Assembly (NCBI GenBank): GCA_016213785.1
Contig: JACQZQ010000104.1
Coordinates: 1 to 64,000, forward strand
Source: Acidobacteriota bacterium
Lineage (GTDB): Bacteria; Acidobacteriota; Blastocatellia; Chloracidobacteriales; JADJPF01
DNA length: 64,000 nt
Direction of reading: 5' to 3'
In this document: positions 18,032 through 28,721 of the stretch, one piece after another
Position numbering within the stretch: the stretch's first letter is position 1
Layout of the letters: each line of letters opens with the position of its first letter
Made by a program: the position numbers and the translations under genes
The notes under the pieces: generated by a model
Told to the model about the DNA's origin: nothing
The model's database searches: none
Seen by the model: the letters and a program-made list of their open reading frames with translations, nothing else

Positions 18032-18044
18032 TTGTGCTAAATAA

Positions 18045-20180
<2,136 letters not shown>

Positions 20181-20339
20181 CAAAGCTTAGGAGTTAGTAG
20201 AGAAAAAGCTCTTCTTTTCTAAAAAAATTTATGTAATAATTTAGGTGTTTTACCCAAAACAACCGTTTAAGTTAACATTAAAACAATTACTCTTAATTAA
20301 CTCTTAATTAAGAAAACAACTACTCAAAACATTAAACTT

Positions 20340-20357
20340 ACTTGGTAATCACCAAGT
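20340..20357 (+). promoter_or_regulatory. Short perfect hairpin in leader of the small membrane protein gene
   Basis: ACTTGGT and ACCAAGT pair perfectly around AATC, 57 bp before the ATG at 20414. Upstream, CTTAATTAA occurs twice in direct repeat (20291-20310). No further function can be assigned. Confidence 0.35.
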
Positions 20358-20413
20358 GTTTGAAAATAACCAAAAGTTAGATCTTAAATTTCTGAAAATG
20401 TGAGGGAATTACC

Positions 20414-20623
20414 ATGAGAGCGGCTTTACTTGGTGGAGCAGTAGTTTTAGCCATTGCGGCGCTTTTCTTGTTCTCTAAATATACTAGGGTAGATATAGAC
20501 TCAGGTTTTGGCTATTTGGTAGGTTCCATTGCTTGCTTAGTACTAGCAATGGTGTGTGGCGGTGCTTGGTTCTTAACTAAACCTAAAGAAAGTATGGAAG
20601 ATATCAGTATTACCAAGATCTAG
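20414..20623 (+). CDS. Small two-helix membrane protein
   Basis: The 69-residue protein has two hydrophobic helices (about 3-21 and 33-54, the second GYLVGSIACLVLAMVCGGAW) joined by a short polar loop, and a charged tail. GAGGGA precedes the ATG at normal spacing, and a perfect 13-bp hairpin follows, so it is a self-contained small gene between ligA and mutS. The family is not recognised. Confidence 0.75.
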   Translation: MRAALLGGAVVLAIAALFLFSKYTRVDIDSGFGYLVGSIACLVLAMVCGGAWFLTKPKESMEDISITKI

Positions 20624-20685
20624 TTTATATCGTAAGGTTAACGTGTTTTTACCTAAGAAGTTACAAATTATTTAGTTTTAAGTTT

Positions 20686-20720
20686 AAGAAACCAAGAAAA
20701 GTAACCCTTCTTGGTTTCTT
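20686..20720 (+). terminator. Hairpin terminator after small membrane protein gene
   Basis: AAGAAACCAAGAA (20686-20698) pairs perfectly with TTCTTGGTTTCTT (20708-20720) over 13 bp with a nine-base loop. Only a short, interrupted T-tract follows. Confidence 0.7.
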
Positions 20721-20856
20721 TAGGTATAGTTTTGTCATCAGGTTTATTATTTTCCAGCCTAATTTAATAGATTTTCTGCCTTAAAACTGCTAAAAAGTGC
20801 ATTTATTTCCATTATATTCTTAATTTTCTAACAAACAGGAAGGTATTTTTTCTTGC

Positions 20857-23481
20857 ATGGATAACTCTACACCAATGCTTCGACAATATCATGAAATCAA
20901 ACGCCAATACCCAGGAACACTTTTATTTTTTCGCTTAGGTGATTTTTATGAAATGTTTTATGAAGATGCTATTATAGGCGCACGTGAGCTTGAAATCACG
21001 CTTACAGCAAGAAATAAAGAAAAAGGCTCACCCGTTCCAATGTGTGGTATTCCCTACCATGCTACTAGCGGTTATGTTGCTAAATTAGTTCGCAAAGGCT
21101 ACCGCGTAGCTATATGCGATCAGTTAGAACCAGCAGGAAAAAACATAAAATTAGTTAAAAGAGAAGTTGTCCGTATTATTACACCAGGAACAGCTATAGA
21201 TTCTCAATTACTTGAGGGTAAAGATAATTGTTATTTAGCTGCAATTGCTGGAGAAAAAGATAATTTAGCAGTTGCTTTTGTAGATGTTTCTACAGGTGAA
21301 TTTATTACTACACAGTTTGTAGGCAATGATGCTTGGAGTAGTTTAGCAGATGAGATAGAAAGTTTTTCTCCAAAAGAAATTATTTATCCTGAATCTCTTT
21401 CTACTTTACTTGGTTTAAGTGCTTCAAATAGCTCTAGTCCAACACTTTTTGCAGGAGCAGTTACAACAGCTTTAGAAGATTGGCAATTTGAATATGATAG
21501 GGCTTATGAACTACTTTCTAGCCATTTTAAGGTTGCATCTTTAGATGGGTTTGGGCTTGAAAAAAAGCCTGTGGCAATACAAGCATCAGGAGCAATCTTA
21601 AACTATGTTCGTGAAACTCAACGCGACGTAGCAGCACATATTACAGGAGTTAATTACTTTGAACCTGCTGATTTTTTAGTTCTTGATAGCGCAACTTTGC
21701 GTAATCTAGAATTAATAGAATCTATAGAAGGCCGTCGTAACACACTCTTTTCTGTTTTAGATCAAACACAAACTAGTATGGGAGCAAGACTCTTAAAACA
21801 ATGGCTAATGCGCCCATCAATAAAGCTTGGAGAACTTAACACTAGACTTGATGCTGTAGCAGAAGCCCGCCGTAGCACGATTATGCGTGATCGCCTATGT
21901 CAAGAATTAAATAAAATTCAAGATTTAGAAAGGCTACTAGGGCGTATTTCACTGGGTAATGCTAGCCCTCGCGATCTACTTTCACTAAAAAATAGCGCTG
22001 ATCTTGTCCCTAAAGTTAAAGAACTTCTATCTGAAGCTAGTTCATCTTTACTAGAAGTTTTACGTGACGATCTAGATGAATTAGAGGATTTAAGAGAATT
22101 AATTTTTAATGCAATTGCTGATGAACCCCCCGCAAATCTTAGTGATGGTGGAGTAATTAGAGGAGGTTATCATCAAGAGCTTGATGAATTAAGATCCATT
22201 AGACAAAATGCCCAAGGAATAATTGCTAGCATTGAAATAAGAGAGCGTAACCGTACAAATATAGGTTCCTTAAAAGTCCGTTTTAATAACGTTTTTGGCT
22301 ACTTTATAGAAGTTAGTAAAGCAAATCTTAAACTTGTTCCTAGTGATTATGAAAGAAAACAAACCCTAGTAGGCGCTGAGCGCTTTACAACAGCTGAATT
22401 AAAAGAACTTGAGGCTAAAGTATTGGGCGCAGAAGAAGAAATTCTTAGAATTGAACAAGAACTTTTTCAAGAACTAAGACAAAAAATAGCCGCTGAGACT
22501 TCAAGAATACAACGCACAGCCCATATTTTAGCAATAATCGATCTACTTTTTACTTTTGCAGAAGTCGCAGCAAAAAGAAATTATTGCCGTCCAACTCTTC
22601 ATGAAAATGATGAAATAATCCTACGTGCTTCTCGCCATCCTGTAGTAGAAACCCAAGTTGATAGGTTTATTCCAAATGATCTTTATATTAATAATACTAC
22701 TCATCGACTATTAATTATTACAGGCCCAAATATGGGAGGAAAATCTGTTTACTTGCGTCAAAGTGCTTTGATTTCAATTATGGCTCAAATAGGTTCGTTT
22801 GTGCCTGCGGAGGAAGCACATATGGCAATAGTTGATCGTATATTTACTAGAGTTGGGGCTTCAGATAATTTAGCTAGGGGACGTTCAACATTTATGGTAG
22901 AGATGACAGAAACAGCAAATATTCTTAATTCTGCTACTGCACGAAGTCTAATTTTACTAGATGAAATAGGGCGAGGAACTGCTACTTTTGATGGGTTATC
23001 TTTAGCTTGGGCTATAGCTGAATATTTGCACGATAATGCCAAACACTCAGCTAAAACCATTTTTGCTACTCATTACCATGAAATGACTGAGCTATCAAAA
23101 TTACTAGCAGGAGCAAGAAATTTTCAAATGGCATTAAAAGAACAAGGCGGTCAAATAGTCTTTCTAAGAAAACTACTTGAAGGCTCTGCTAGTAAATCCT
23201 ATGGTATTGAAGTAGCTAAACTTGCTGGGCTTCCATCTGCTGTTATAGAAAGAGCTAGAGAAATTCTAAGTAACCTTGAAGCAAATGAACTAGATGTTAC
23301 AGGTAAACCAAAACTAGCAAAACATCTTCCCTCTCAAGGCAGTAATTGGAAGAAACAACCTAGCCTTTTTGATCTTGCTAATGAAAATATTCTACAAGCG
23401 CTTAGGGATTTGTCTTTAGAAGAACTTTCTCCCCAAGAGGCTTTAAAATATTTAAGCGATCTAAAACGGCAATTGCTTTAA
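20857..23481 (+). CDS. mutS: DNA mismatch repair protein MutS
   Basis: MutS recognises mismatches and starts repair. The 874-residue length is normal. The mismatch-reading Phe-x-Glu motif is in GDFYEMFYEDA near residue 30. The connector, core and clamp follow, and the ABC ATPase domain shows Walker A GPNMGGKSVYLRQ, the signature region, Walker B LILLDEIGRGTATFDG and the switch ATHYHEM. A helix-turn-helix dimer segment lies before the C-terminus. Start ATG 20857 follows AGGAAGG at a rather long 13-base spacing; no in-frame alternative lies closer. No mutL is in the window. Confidence 0.97.
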   Translation: MDNSTPMLRQYHEIKRQYPGTLLFFRLGDFYEMFYEDAIIGARELEITLTARNKEKGSPVPMCGIPYHATSGYVAKLVRKGYRVAICDQLEPAGKNIKLVKREVVRIITPGTAIDSQLLEGKDNCYLAAIAGEKDNLAVAFVDVSTGEFITTQFVGNDAWSSLADEIESFSPKEIIYPESLSTLLGLSASNSSSPTLFAGAVTTALEDWQFEYDRAYELLSSHFKVASLDGFGLEKKPVAIQASGAILNYVRETQRDVAAHITGVNYFEPADFLVLDSATLRNLELIESIEGRRNTLFSVLDQTQTSMGARLLKQWLMRPSIKLGELNTRLDAVAEARRSTIMRDRLCQELNKIQDLERLLGRISLGNASPRDLLSLKNSADLVPKVKELLSEASSSLLEVLRDDLDELEDLRELIFNAIADEPPANLSDGGVIRGGYHQELDELRSIRQNAQGIIASIEIRERNRTNIGSLKVRFNNVFGYFIEVSKANLKLVPSDYERKQTLVGAERFTTAELKELEAKVLGAEEEILRIEQELFQELRQKIAAETSRIQRTAHILAIIDLLFTFAEVAAKRNYCRPTLHENDEIILRASRHPVVETQVDRFIPNDLYINNTTHRLLIITGPNMGGKSVYLRQSALISIMAQIGSFVPAEEAHMAIVDRIFTRVGASDNLARGRSTFMVEMTETANILNSATARSLILLDEIGRGTATFDGLSLAWAIAEYLHDNAKHSAKTIFATHYHEMTELSKLLAGARNFQMALKEQGGQIVFLRKLLEGSASKSYGIEVAKLAGLPSAVIERAREILSNLEANELDVTGKPKLAKHLPSQGSNWKKQPSLFDLANENILQALRDLSLEELSPQEALKYLSDLKRQLL

Positions 23482-23722
23482 TTTAAATAAAATATGTAAT
23501 ATCACTAGTTAGAGTAAAATTAAGTGCTCTAATAAGCTAGAACTTATCAAAAGAAAGAAAAATTTTCTGCTGGTTTAACTTGGGTTGTGATGGCGTTTAA
23601 GCATATGATATCGGGTAATAAGAAAATTTATCCAAATAGCTCTTCGCATAAATTTGAATTCCATAATAAAAGCTTAATCCCTAGTAAATTATTGAACTCT
23701 GGAAGAAAGGCAATATATTTTC

Positions 23723-24523
23723 ATGCCATATAGAAATCTAAAGGCTACCGAGACAGCAGAAACTATTTTTAACGACTTCCTTGCACGATTAGAAGAAAAA
23801 ATAAATGATACAAGCCTAGACCGTAATGATTTAGTTCGTGACACCCTCTATGAGATTTACTTTGGGCAAAGACCTAATATAAAAAATTTTTATAGTCATA
23901 AACATCCTGTTGCTGCCCGCGCTCTTATAGCTTCATTAGATCCTCGTAATACAACAATGGAGCCAGAATACTATACAGATTTAGACCAAGAAAAATACGC
24001 TAATATTAAACCTTTGATTTGGCTATGGCAAATGTTTGATCGCTCTCCACTAGGTGGAAACCTGCTTTTAGCATTTAGTTTTCGAAGAATGCTTGCTCCT
24101 TATATCTTTCGTAAAGTAGGGAAAAATTTTAAGTGTTTTCACTTTGTAGAATGGAGCTTTGGATATAACCTTACTATAGGTGATAATGTTGTAGTGCATA
24201 GGAATGTTCTCTTAGATGATCGTGGGGAGATAATTATTGGTAATAACGTTAGTATTTCTGATTATGCTAATGTTTATTCTCATTCTCATAGTGTAACAGA
24301 TATACATGATATAACCTCTAGACCTACAATAATTCATGACAATGTTAGATTAACTTATCATTCAACGGTTTTAGCAGGCTTAACTATTGGCGAAAATGGG
24401 ATGGTTGGGGCAATGGGGTTAGCAACAAGAGATGTTAAACCCTATCATGTTAACGTAGGTATTCCAGCTAAAAGTATTTTATTAAAATCTAATGCACCAG
24501 AACAGTATAAAAAAATTGATTAA
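23723..24523 (+). CDS. Hexapeptide-repeat acyltransferase
   Basis: The 266-residue protein ends in a left-handed beta-helix (about 145-250): LTIGDNVVVHRNVLL, IIIGNNVSISDYANVYSHSH, LTIGENGMVGAMGL and VNVGIPAKSI. The pattern and SHSHSV histidines fit the LbH acetyl/acyltransferase group, which commonly modify sugars or cell-surface glycans. The N-terminal 110 residues (SHKHPVAARALIASLDPRN) are helical and not the usual short maltose-acetyltransferase cap, so the substrate is unclear. It is preceded by AAGG. The following 260 bp hold no gene. Confidence 0.85.
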   Translation: MPYRNLKATETAETIFNDFLARLEEKINDTSLDRNDLVRDTLYEIYFGQRPNIKNFYSHKHPVAARALIASLDPRNTTMEPEYYTDLDQEKYANIKPLIWLWQMFDRSPLGGNLLLAFSFRRMLAPYIFRKVGKNFKCFHFVEWSFGYNLTIGDNVVVHRNVLLDDRGEIIIGNNVSISDYANVYSHSHSVTDIHDITSRPTIIHDNVRLTYHSTVLAGLTIGENGMVGAMGLATRDVKPYHVNVGIPAKSILLKSNAPEQYKKID

Positions 24524-24784
24524 ATTTACTGAAATTATAAAAAATATATTGGAAAGCTTACAAAAAGAAGTTTAAAATATATAAATATTTAATCGCTGTT
24601 TTGTTAACTAAAAGTTTAATTTCCGGAAAAATTTTGCTAGGCTAATTATTAAGTAAATTGTTGGGAGACTCTGTTTTAGCTATTGTTTATTGATAACAAA
24701 GCGGCTTTGTGCTCTTTCTAATAGAAAAAAGTAGTTGACTCCAAGGTGTAAGAATGGTAAATCTATGAAAAACTTGGAGTAGAA
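24524..24784. other. Intergenic region upstream of the riboswitch
   Basis: No reading frame of note. A perfect 8-bp inverted repeat (ACTCCAAG 24738-24745, CTTGGAGT 24773-24780) ends five bases before the aptamer. TTGACT (24735-24740) is a possible -35 element, but no good -10 stands at the right distance, so the promoter of the pil operon is not located with confidence. Confidence 0.5.
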
Positions 24785-24884
24785 ACCTTTGCTGCTCAGA
24801 GCAAATTTCGGGAAACCGAAAGACGCAGAGCCACGGGACTAAAGATTCTAAGTAATCTATGTCCGCCGAGCCGCCAGGAAAGGT
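24785..24884 (+). ncRNA. GEMM-class riboswitch (c-di-GMP-I type; A at the cGAMP-subclass position)
   Basis: The transcript folds as the GEMM aptamer. P1 is ACCTTT (24785-24790) with AAAGGT (24879-24884). A stem TTTCGG/CCGAAA is capped by a GAAA tetraloop (24812-24815), followed by the conserved core GACGCAGAGCCACGGGAC. A second stem contains a tetraloop-receptor variant (CTAAAG opposite CTATG) and is closed by GATT/AATC. GCCGAGCCGCC completes it. Aligned to the V. cholerae Vc2 aptamer, the base at G20 is A (24800). A at this position marks the 3',3'-cGAMP-preferring subclass described for Geobacter. AAGGT of P1 can instead pair with ACCTT (24892-24896), extended by CGCCA/TGGCG, so a ligand-dependent alternative hairpin is present. 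It lies 240 bp before pilM on the same strand. Confidence 0.88.
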
Positions 24885-25123
24885 ATAATTAACCTTGGTG
24901 GCGACCTAAGTCTTTCATCAACAATAATTATCAAAAGGTTGTCATTAAAATTAAGCGATACAATTTATTTCTCTATTGTGCTAATAACTTAAAAACGTTT
25001 TTAACTATTAAAGTTAGGCTTTAGCCAAAGGTGTGTTGCCTGTAAGTCAAAACCTTTTAACTTTTGACCTATTTGGGGTTAAAAATTTTAAGTTTACGTA
25101 GTGAGGATAAGTGAGGACATATT
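24885..25123 (+). promoter_or_regulatory. Leader between riboswitch and pilM
   Basis: The expression platform (24872-24903) forms CGCCA/TGGCG plus AAGGT/ACCTT around a seven-base loop, mutually exclusive with P1. It lacks a following T-run, so it is not a textbook terminator. The rest is AT-rich, without a reading frame, ending in the ribosome site GTGAGGA before ATG 25124. Confidence 0.5.
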
Positions 25124-26188
25124 ATGGGCTGGTTCAGCAGTAAAAAGAGCGTTGTAGGATTAGATATTGGCTCCAGCGCAGTAAAAGCAGTAGAACTAAA
25201 AGGTTCTCGAGGTAATTATGAATTAGTAAGTATAGGCCATGTACAACTTCTATCTGATACAATTGTAGATGGTCACATAATTGACTTAAACCATGTTTCT
25301 GATGTCATCAACAGAATATTCCAAGAACAAAATATTAAAACTAATTTAGTTGGTACTTCTGTTTCTGGTCACTCTGTTATTGTAAAAAAAATAAACCTTC
25401 CTACTATGAGTCCAGAAGAGTTAGGTGAACAAATTCATTGGGAAGCAGAACAATATATACCTTTTGCCTTAGATGAAGTAAATCTCAGTTATGAGATCTT
25501 AGGTAATGATGCTTCAGGCAATGGTATGGATGTGTTATTAGTAGCCTGTAAAAAAGATAAAATAGCACAATATACTCAGGTTATTAATCAAGCTGGAAAA
25601 CAGCTAAATTTTGTTGATGTAGATTCTTTTGCAATACAAACCTGTTATGAGGTTAATTATAAGCCTCAACCTACAACTACCGTAGCCTTGCTTGATATAG
25701 GCGCTAGTGTAATGAACATTAATGTAGTGCGTGGTTCACAATCTATTTTTACCCGTGATATTTCTGTTGGAGGCAATCAATATACTGATTTATTGCAAAA
25801 AGAATTAAACCTAACCTTTGATGAAGCAGAAAACTTAAAAAAGGGTATGCCTACTGAGTCTGGAGTTAAACCAGACGATGCTCAGCCCTTAATTCAATCA
25901 GTTTCAGAAATCTTAGCTCTAGAAGTACAAAAAACTCTAGATTTCTTTCGTGCTACTAGTTCAATGTCTGACTCTAGCAAAGTTGATCGTATGCTAGTTT
26001 CTGGTGGTAGTTCTAAAGTTCCTGGACTAACTTCCTATTTAGCAGAGCGTTTTGGAGTTCCAGTAGAAAAATTTGATTCATTCAGAACAATTAAATATAA
26101 CACCAAAAATTTTGACGAAGGCTATGTTCGTGAGCTTTCACCCAATATGGCTGTAGCTATTGGGTTAGCGCTCAGAAGTGGAGATTAA
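25124..26188 (+). CDS. pilM: Type IV pilus assembly protein PilM
   Basis: PilM is the actin-like cytoplasmic ATPase-fold component of the pilus alignment complex and binds the N-terminus of PilN. The 354-residue protein has the typical start (VVGLDIGSSAVKAVELK), the second phosphate loop (TTVALLDIGASVMNINVVRG), the insert QYTDLLQKELNLTFDEAE and the adenosine motif MLVSGGSSKVPGL. It heads an operon with pilN five bases downstream. GAGGA precedes the ATG. The leader carries a GEMM riboswitch. Confidence 0.95.
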   Translation: MGWFSSKKSVVGLDIGSSAVKAVELKGSRGNYELVSIGHVQLLSDTIVDGHIIDLNHVSDVINRIFQEQNIKTNLVGTSVSGHSVIVKKINLPTMSPEELGEQIHWEAEQYIPFALDEVNLSYEILGNDASGNGMDVLLVACKKDKIAQYTQVINQAGKQLNFVDVDSFAIQTCYEVNYKPQPTTTVALLDIGASVMNINVVRGSQSIFTRDISVGGNQYTDLLQKELNLTFDEAENLKKGMPTESGVKPDDAQPLIQSVSEILALEVQKTLDFFRATSSMSDSSKVDRMLVSGGSSKVPGLTSYLAERFGVPVEKFDSFRTIKYNTKNFDEGYVRELSPNMAVAIGLALRSGD

Positions 26189-26193
26189 TTATT

Positions 26194-26811
26194 ATGCCAA
26201 AAATAAATTTATTAGATCAGGCTAAAACAGAATCAACTAGTTCAAAGGCTAGTTCTATTAGTGCTCAAACTGGTCAGCTTATTGTAATGGTAGCAGTAGT
26301 AGTATTGGGCGTTATTTCTTGGCTAGTCTATTCTTGGTACATCACAGACTTAGAAAATAAACGGGTAAAAGAAGACTTAGCCAATGAACAAAAAGTAGCT
26401 GCTGAACTGGCTAAATTAAAAGAAGATGCTGATAAACTACAAAAACAAATCACTTTAGTAGAAAATAGAGTAAAAGTTATTAAGCAATTGCGAGCAGAGC
26501 AACGTGGCCCTGTAGCAGTACTCTCTAGTATAAATGAGCTTGTTCCAATTGGAATAAGATTAGATTCTATCACCCAACGTGGTAGCGCAATGACAATAGT
26601 AGGCAACACCACCACAGAAGCTTTAATTTCAAGTTTTGCTAAGGATTTAGAGTTCTCACGCGGTCTTTTTAATGGTGTTGAAATTCAAACCCAGCAACAA
26701 GCTGGCACAGCCACTACTGAACCAGTTACTAATTTTACTATTCGTTGCGTTTATAACCCACCTGTTGCCAATCAAAAACCAACAGATGGTCAAACAGCTA
26801 GTGCTAATTAA
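26194..26811 (+). CDS. pilN: Type IV pilus assembly protein PilN
   Basis: PilN is an inner-membrane protein with one membrane helix. Here MPKINLLDQ (the conserved PilM-binding N-terminus INLL) is followed by a hydrophobic helix at about 29-47, a long coiled coil (about 55-95) and a ferredoxin-like periplasmic fold. The C-terminal tail is disordered (Asn/Gln/Thr). At 205 residues it has the usual size. It lies between pilM and pilO with gaps of 5 and 12 bp. Confidence 0.9.
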   Translation: MPKINLLDQAKTESTSSKASSISAQTGQLIVMVAVVVLGVISWLVYSWYITDLENKRVKEDLANEQKVAAELAKLKEDADKLQKQITLVENRVKVIKQLRAEQRGPVAVLSSINELVPIGIRLDSITQRGSAMTIVGNTTTEALISSFAKDLEFSRGLFNGVEIQTQQQAGTATTEPVTNFTIRCVYNPPVANQKPTDGQTASAN

Positions 26812-26823
26812 AGGAGAAATTTT

Positions 26824-27447
26824 ATGGCCGACGCAAAGGGCAATAATTTTTTAGCTGGAGTTCCTTGGTTTGTTCAGTTCATTGGCATAATTTTGATAGG
26901 TGTGATTATAGGCTACGGTGGAAGTAATTTCCTTTTTGCTGATACTCGCGAAGAAACCAGAAAAAAACAAGAAGAACTAAATAAACTTAGAGAAGATAAC
27001 CGTAAGGGCGCTATTGTTAGAGATAACCTTAAATCCTATCAAAAACGCTATGATGATGCACAAGCTGAGTTAAAAGTGCTTCGTGATTTTTTACCAGAAG
27101 ATGTTGAAATTTCTAGAGTCTTAGAAAATATTCAACAACAAGCTACAGAACAAAAATTAACTCTTAAAGTCTTTATTGGTAGAGATTTACAAAAGAAAGA
27201 CTTCTATAAAGAAAAACCTGTTAATATTCAAGTCTCTGGTCTTTACAATAGTTTAGGTAAATTCTTTCAACAAATAGCTACTTATCGTAGAATTGTTAGT
27301 GTATCAGACGTAGAAATTAAAAAAGCTAACCCACAAACCTTAAATCACGATATTGATGCTAGTTTTACTGTAACTGCATATGTAGCAAGTGAACAAGATG
27401 TTAGTAATGTTTCAGCACCAGCAGATGATAAAGGAGGCCAAAAATAA
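26824..27447 (+). CDS. pilO: Type IV pilus assembly protein PilO
   Basis: PilO pairs with PilN in the periplasm. The 207-residue protein has one membrane helix (about 14-33), a coiled coil (about 42-80, RKKQEELNKLREDNRK) and a C-terminal ferredoxin-like domain with the family pattern FLPEDVEISRVLENIQQQA and NIQVSGLYNSLGKFFQQIA. AAAGGAGAAA precedes ATG 26824. pilP begins two bases after its stop. Confidence 0.92.
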   Translation: MADAKGNNFLAGVPWFVQFIGIILIGVIIGYGGSNFLFADTREETRKKQEELNKLREDNRKGAIVRDNLKSYQKRYDDAQAELKVLRDFLPEDVEISRVLENIQQQATEQKLTLKVFIGRDLQKKDFYKEKPVNIQVSGLYNSLGKFFQQIATYRRIVSVSDVEIKKANPQTLNHDIDASFTVTAYVASEQDVSNVSAPADDKGGQK

Positions 27448-27449
27448 CA

Positions 27450-28049
27450 ATGCTCAAGCTCAATTTAAATCGCTTTGTTCTTTTCTCTCTAGTAGTCTTA
27501 CTATGTGTTTCTTTATCAATTATCTCTAATAGCTTTGCTCAAGCACCTGCTCCAGGTCAAAACCCTCAAGCTGACGCTGCTAAGGTAGGCCCAAATGTTG
27601 AGCTTTTTTCTACTACATATAAAGAACCTAAGGTAGATCCTTTTTTTGATGAGAAGCTACTTCCTAAAAAAGAAGAAGTAAAACCTATTAAAGAAAAAGT
27701 AGTAGTAGAAGTTGTTCCACCCCCTACTTTTGAAGATCGTGATTCAGCTTGGAAAGAAAAACGAGAAAGAACTAGAGGCTCAGGCCAACCAGAACCAGCA
27801 TCATCAGAAAAATACCTTATTGATGAAGTAAAAATTCTAGGAATTTATAAAAAGCCTGACTCTCAAGGTGTTTTCCTAAAACCAACAACTACTGCTAGTA
27901 CTATGATTTTTGCTACTGTAGGCCAAGAGTTTTGGAATGGAAAAATTACTCGTATTGAAAAAGATAAAGTAGAATTTGAAGTTAGAACTGTTTATTCAGA
28001 TAAGACAGTTAAAACTAAAACAGAATTTCGCCCCTTTACTCGCAAATAA
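27450..28049 (+). CDS. pilP: PilP-like pilus assembly protein, copy 1
   Basis: PilP links the PilN/PilO complex to the PilQ secretin. The 199-residue protein has a signal sequence (residues about 8-30, ending SFA|QA), a proline-rich disordered stretch (about 31-105) and a beta-domain with KYLIDEVKILGIYKKPDSQG. AAGGAGG precedes the ATG. It has a closely similar neighbour immediately downstream. Both are placed exactly where a single pilP normally sits, so function is inferred from position, size and the EVKILGIY-type strand. The cleaved protein would be periplasmic; no lipobox is seen. Confidence 0.8.
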   Translation: MLKLNLNRFVLFSLVVLLCVSLSIISNSFAQAPAPGQNPQADAAKVGPNVELFSTTYKEPKVDPFFDEKLLPKKEEVKPIKEKVVVEVVPPPTFEDRDSAWKEKRERTRGSGQPEPASSEKYLIDEVKILGIYKKPDSQGVFLKPTTTASTMIFATVGQEFWNGKITRIEKDKVEFEVRTVYSDKTVKTKTEFRPFTRK

Positions 28050-28065
28050 ACCTAAGGAGGCTAAT

Positions 28066-28644
28066 GTGTTAGCTAAATTTGATTTTCAAAAATTTGCTAC
28101 TTTTAGTTTAGGAGTAACTTTAACTTTACTTCTAGTCTCTGCTAATGGATTTGCACAAAATCTTACACAACAAATTACTGGCCCTCCAGAATCAGCTTTA
28201 TCAACAGATTATAGAGAGGCTAAATTATCACCTTTTGCAGATAGTAATTTAATAAATAGACCTACTATTAGAAATGACTTTACACCACCTGTTCTAGCTA
28301 GCCCTATTGCGCCACCAAGCTTTGAGCAAAGAGATTTAGCTTGGAAGGAAAAACGCTCTTTAGCTGTTAAAACCAATATGCCTAGCCCTTCTACATCTGA
28401 AAAGTACTTAATTAGTGAAGTTAAAATATTAGGCTTATATCAAAAACCTGAAGGCCAAGGTGTTTTCCTTAAGCCTACACTAGCAATGGGAACTACTATT
28501 TTTGCTATGGTGGGTCAAGAATTTTGGGACGGTAAGATTAAAAAAATTAATAAAGATAGTATAGAAGTGGAAAAAATAATTTTACTTAATACAGGTAAAA
28601 CCAAAACCGAATTTCAAACTATCCCTTTTACACGCAACAAATAG
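28066..28644 (+). CDS. PilP-like pilus assembly protein, tandem copy 2
   Basis: This 192-residue protein is a paralogue of the gene before it. Shared segments are WKEKR, SEKYLI-EVKILG-Y, QGVFLKPT, VGQEFW-GKI and the ending KTKTEF...PFTR. It has a signal peptide ending GFA|Q. The frame is open from 27976, but the start should be GTG 28066: AAGGAGG lies seven bases upstream and the signal peptide begins there. Sixteen bases separate it from copy 1. Whether it replaces, supplements or specialises copy 1 cannot be told. The proline-rich linker differs most. Confidence 0.8.
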   Translation: MLAKFDFQKFATFSLGVTLTLLLVSANGFAQNLTQQITGPPESALSTDYREAKLSPFADSNLINRPTIRNDFTPPVLASPIAPPSFEQRDLAWKEKRSLAVKTNMPSPSTSEKYLISEVKILGLYQKPEGQGVFLKPTLAMGTTIFAMVGQEFWDGKIKKINKDSIEVEKIILLNTGKTKTEFQTIPFTRNK

Positions 28645-28721
28645 CCGAGGAGTAATAGGGAAATATCATCAAGATTTGTTTTTAAATAATTCAATCATAA
28701 ATTTGAGGAGGAGGTACTCTT

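Noticed and set aside
24600-24650. Sigma54 promoter for the pil operon
   Set aside because: A GG...GC pair is visible near 24625-24640, but the spacing is one base short and TGGCAC is not present.
24873-24903. Alternative hairpin after the aptamer as a normal rho-independent terminator
   Set aside because: There is no T-run after the stem, so it does not meet the usual pattern, although it may still act as a switch.
27976-28065. Reading frame of pilP copy 2 extended into copy 1
   Set aside because: It would overlap copy 1 and disrupt the signal peptide; GTG 28066 has AAGGAGG in front.
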